From assembly GCF_965363235.1 (NCBI RefSeq), contig NC_134849.1, forward strand, positions 47,314,122 through 47,378,121: a stretch of DNA of 64,000 bases, read 5' to 3'. This document shows, piece by piece, positions 60,627 to 64,000 of this stretch (position 1 is its first letter; the number at the start of each line of letters is the position of its first letter). The stretch comes from Mytilus galloprovincialis. Its lineage: Eukaryota > Mollusca > Bivalvia > Mytilida > Mytilidae. Position numbers and translations under genes: made by a program. The notes beneath the pieces were generated by a model. It ran no database searches, was not told where the DNA came from, and saw only the letters and a program-made list of their open reading frames with translations.

Positions 60627-61655
60627 GGAATGACTGTAATATTTTTTCTGTCTATGAAGAAATAACATAAAAAATTTGGTGCACACTGAATAACGCGCGT
60701 AGCGGGTTATTTAACAGTGTGCACCACATTTTTTATGTTATTTCGAATAGACAGAAAAAATATTACAGTCATTTCTTATCATTTAATTCTAAATTCCATT
60801 TTAAACCGTAGAAAACCTTGAAAAAACGTTGATGACGTCACGGTCACATGACTAAATTATGTCTATGGTCTGATAACAAAATAACGTCGGCCAATCATAA
60901 GACGCGTTACATCCAAAATTAAATTATTAAGAAATATATCAATAGTTCAAAGCAGTTTTCTCCTTAGGTCATATACGTTTTCTTTTGGGTTTTGTTTTAA
61001 CTTTCAAGTATACAACTGAAATATAGGCAGCAATTGTAAATTTCGGGAAATGTTGAGTAACATTTAGATAAACAACCAATAATAATCTAAAACGAAAAAA
61101 GTAGGCGGATATAGGTAAATAAAACAGAAACCCGACGACACGAAAGGAAAATTCATCTTTTCATGACTAACATTTATGGTTATGATAGTAGATATTAAAT
61201 ATAAAAATCTCAGAGAAATTCAGGTATTTGGTATGAAAGTGTTGAGAAGGAATCACGACGAACAAGCTGTGAATCTACAATCTATTGTTTCGAAAACATA
61301 TAAGAATATAGAACTGAATGTATTTGGGCTCTTTTTAAAAAATGCTAACATTTTGATATAATTTAATTTTGGATGTAACGCGTCTTCTGATTGGCCGACG
61401 TTATTTTGTTATCAGACCATAGACATAATTTAGTCATGTGACCGTGACGTCATCAACGTTTTTTTCAAGGTTTTCTACGGTTTAAAATGGAATTTAGAAT
61501 TAAATTATAAGAAATGACTGTAATATTTTTTCTGTCTATTCGAAATAACATAAAAAATGTGGTGCACACTGTTAAATAACCCGCTACGCGCGTTATTCAG
61601 TGTGCACCAAATTTTTTATGTTATTTCTTCATAGACAGAAAAAATATTACATTCC
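60627..61655. mobile_element. Foldback element (1029 bp) flanked by TTAA
   Basis: Left arm 60627-60927 and right arm 61358-61655 are inverted copies over about 300 bp, with very few differences. Within each arm is a second palindrome (60629-60773 and 61513-61653), with the 'gcgcg' centre near 60697-60701 and its partner at 61585-61589. TTAA stands at 60623-60626 and 61656-61659, as for piggyBac-type insertions, though TTAA next to an inverted end is symmetrical anyway. The 430 bp middle has a short open frame (61176-61361, 61 residues) without family resemblance. No transposase. Confidence 0.85.
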
Positions 61656-61659
61656 TTAA

Positions 61660-62530
61660 GTATAAAAATTACATCTATTGCAATATTAATGATACAAATT
61701 GCAAATTTTCAAATACTGTGCCTGCAAAAACTATCATAATTATCAATGTCCATGGATTTCTTGAATATATCTTCATTGTCTTACAGTCCTCTCAAATGTC
61801 CAACATGGTCACTAGTCAGTTTGGAAGAATTAAAGCCTCGATCTCGTTAATGCACTAAGACGTACGTATTGTGCAGCTGCAGATTTTTAATAGTTTGATC
61901 ATGAATTACATTAACTGTCTTTTAATATCTTAAGATACGAGTTTTATTATGTAACTTTAAAAGATATGAATGAAAATTTGATATTCTCTGACAACTATTG
62001 CAGTGTTAGATTTAGAAATTAAATGGGTTTAAAAAATTCATAACTATTTAATTTCATAATCAACTAAACTGCATGATGAAATCTAAATTTATTTTGACAA
62101 GGGAGTCTATGTTAAATAAATAACTCAATTTCCTAGAACCCCATGGAGACACAACTGTAATTTTGGGTCTCGAATAATATAATGTTTTCATAAATGGGCG
62201 ATGCACGTTTTTCACCTTAATTATAAATTTACTTATGTTATCAAATCGATCTTTGTCTGATCAAATTAGATATAAACTATGTACATAAATATCGGGAGCA
62301 AACAAGATCTCGATTAGATAGGGAACCCCTGTGACTGTCAGTCAAGGCAGTCATTTAGTGCTGTCAGTTTTTTGTCTAGATCTAGTACAATCAACTTGTA
62401 ATTTCTAAAGCCAATAAACCCATGCCGTGGTTCTGTCTTGTTTCTCTATTTAGCGAGAACCCCTCGTGTAAAAATGGGTAATGTTGCTAATAAATGTATT
62501 GCAGAATTGAGAGTTTTACAATAATTATAT
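61660..62530. other. Gene-free stretch
   Basis: No supported gene or repeat between the foldback element and the mussel repeat at 62545. Confidence 0.45.
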
Positions 62531-62544
62531 TGGTTTGATTAAAA

Positions 62545-62650
62545 TTTATGGAAAGCCGTACGGTGACTTATATTTGTTAATTTCTGTGTCATTTGGTCTC
62601 TTGTGGATAGTTGTCTCATTGGCAATCATACCACATCTTCATTATTTTAT
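62545..62650 (-). repeat. Dispersed mussel repeat fragment
   Basis: 'gccgtacggtgacttatatt' and 'gttgtctcattggcaatcat', the same end as at 19080-19245 and 21045-21190. The open frame over it is a product of the repeat. Confidence 0.75.
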
Positions 62651-64000
62651 AAATCGCAACAATGAATGTCGGTTAAAATTTTTGACAATTTGCATGATAA
62701 TTTATTTTAAGGGGGTCTAAAATGAACCGATTAAATGTTTGAAATTGTTATTGATTTGATATTAAAGTGTTCAATAATAGATTGATTCGATTTTTCGTCA
62801 TTTGTTTTTTGCTTCTCGTCGAATTGTCTACAGCAATATTCAAGAATTTCTTTCAAAAACTTGCGATCCCTTGGTAAATAATTTTGTATTGCGTCCGATC
62901 ATTTTTTTTAAATTTTATTTTCTTACGTTCAATTATTCATCATTATCATCAATTGCTTTTTATGCATATAGGAAAAATGATTTGACTACTAGCATATATA
63001 TATATTATAATCGTTGTTGACTTTTTTAAATCGTATTGAAAACGTTTTTCACTCACATGGTATGGAATCTCGTGTTCCTTTCGATAATAAAAGGATCAAA
63101 ATTGTAACATGATTTTTTTTGGTAGTTGCAACATCTGCATTTAGATTATCAGATAAAAATCGAAACGGTTATTAATTTATTATTTTTTTTTTAGTTTTTT
63201 CTGTGACTTAAAGGGAAACTTCGCAAAAAAATCAAAAATTGATATTATGTTCATTCTGTATAAAAATGCTCAAATTCATAGATATTAAAGTTTTATTCCG
63301 CTAGATAAGCGATCACCATCGATTTTAAATTTAGAGTATCAATTCTCTGCGATCCGCCATTTTGTCTTCTTTCCCGATTAATAAAAACGATATGTCTATA
63401 AACCACAAAGAAACAAAACTACAGTAACCGATGTAGTCGTAATTGCGTGTCGATATCTTGTCAATCGTACGGTTGTTTTATCCGACTAACTAACTTGATA
63501 CGAAAAATATTCTTACTTTTTTTAAATTACCATGGTCTGTTGTTTTTAAACTGTTGATATTGGAATTAGGTGAAAAGTCAAAGTTGAAATCATAAATAAG
63601 TGTTCCGTGAAAATTGTTTTCGAAAATCTAATTTGTTCATAATTCTTTAAAGTAATAAACAAATATATTTTGATCTTCCCTCATCTGATCACCAGCATGG
63701 CTAAAGGTATTACTTCCAAAGGTATTGTGAGGGGTGTGAGGTGACACGTCCAGGTATTCAAGCGATTTCCTGTCGGGCTTGCAAGTTCATGCATCGTTTC
63801 ACTTCTGCAGGTATTGATCAGTGTACACGGCTGATAACTTATAACTTTCCATTTTGAACTATCAGATGAATAATATACAACTCTGTCTTACTTGTCATTA
63901 CTAAACTCATACGCTTGTTTATAAATAACATTTCTGGTGTAAAGAATATAATTCATAAACATATAAATAATACCCAAAAAATAAGATTTGATGAAATTAA
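62651..64000. other. Gene-free stretch at the right edge
   Basis: No supported gene. 63210-63370 ('aaagggaaacttcgcaaaaa', 'gcgatccgccattttgtctt') looks like a dispersed repeat, but no second copy is in this window. The right edge may continue into unseen features. Confidence 0.4.

Overview
The window is AT-rich, repeat-laden nuclear DNA of a bivalve, most likely a marine mussel of the genus Mytilus. Three things support this: long introns with ordinary GT-AG splice sites; several dispersed repeat families that I recognise from mussel genomes (the family carrying the 'gacgaaacgcgcgtct' motif, the 'tctcattggcaatcat' family, and pieces like 'gactgctgtacccctat'); and protein families typical of molluscs (small secreted PAN-like and C-type lectin proteins, a TRIM/NHL-like propeller). 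The genus call rests on memory of these repeats, not on a search.

Layout. 1-4085: gene-free, with two foldback hairpins and old repeats. 4086-15411: a small secreted-protein neighbourhood on the + strand. A signal-peptide exon (4086-4140) splices in phase to a PAN-like exon (5195-5430). A recent 1.6 kb tandem duplication (8388-11599) carries two dead copies of that PAN exon. A five-exon C-type lectin domain gene follows (12060-15411); its own signal exon was not found, but the exon at 4086 is phase-compatible with it. 15412-18600: gene-free repeats.

18637-33162, minus strand: a complete ten-exon RCC1L (WBSCR16-type) gene for the mitochondrial RCC1-like protein. The spliced frame closes perfectly at 464 codons plus stop. 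Its introns hold an 883 bp inverted-repeat element, a satellite-bearing element with 14 bp inverted ends, a LINE split by a small MITE, and a roughly 1.04 kb element with subterminal repeats, a 75 bp palindrome and a short (TTAGGG)n block. Intron 4 also holds a decayed copy of part of exon 4.

33480-48800: gene-poor. A 5'-truncated jockey-like LINE lies just upstream of RCC1L, followed by hairpins, MITEs, microsatellites and Penelope-like retroelement fragments. 48828-49704, minus strand: the terminal exon of a TRIM/NHL-type beta-propeller gene whose 5' exons I could not find. 49705-64000: mostly gene-free, with one weak exon candidate (57146-57300, minus), repeat copies, and a TTAA-flanked foldback element of about 1.03 kb (60627-61655). 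I saw no tRNA, rRNA or CRISPR.

The genes do not form a pathway. RCC1L is a housekeeping mitochondrial factor, the PAN-like and lectin genes look like secreted recognition proteins, and the TRIM-like exon belongs to a family that is expanded in bivalves.
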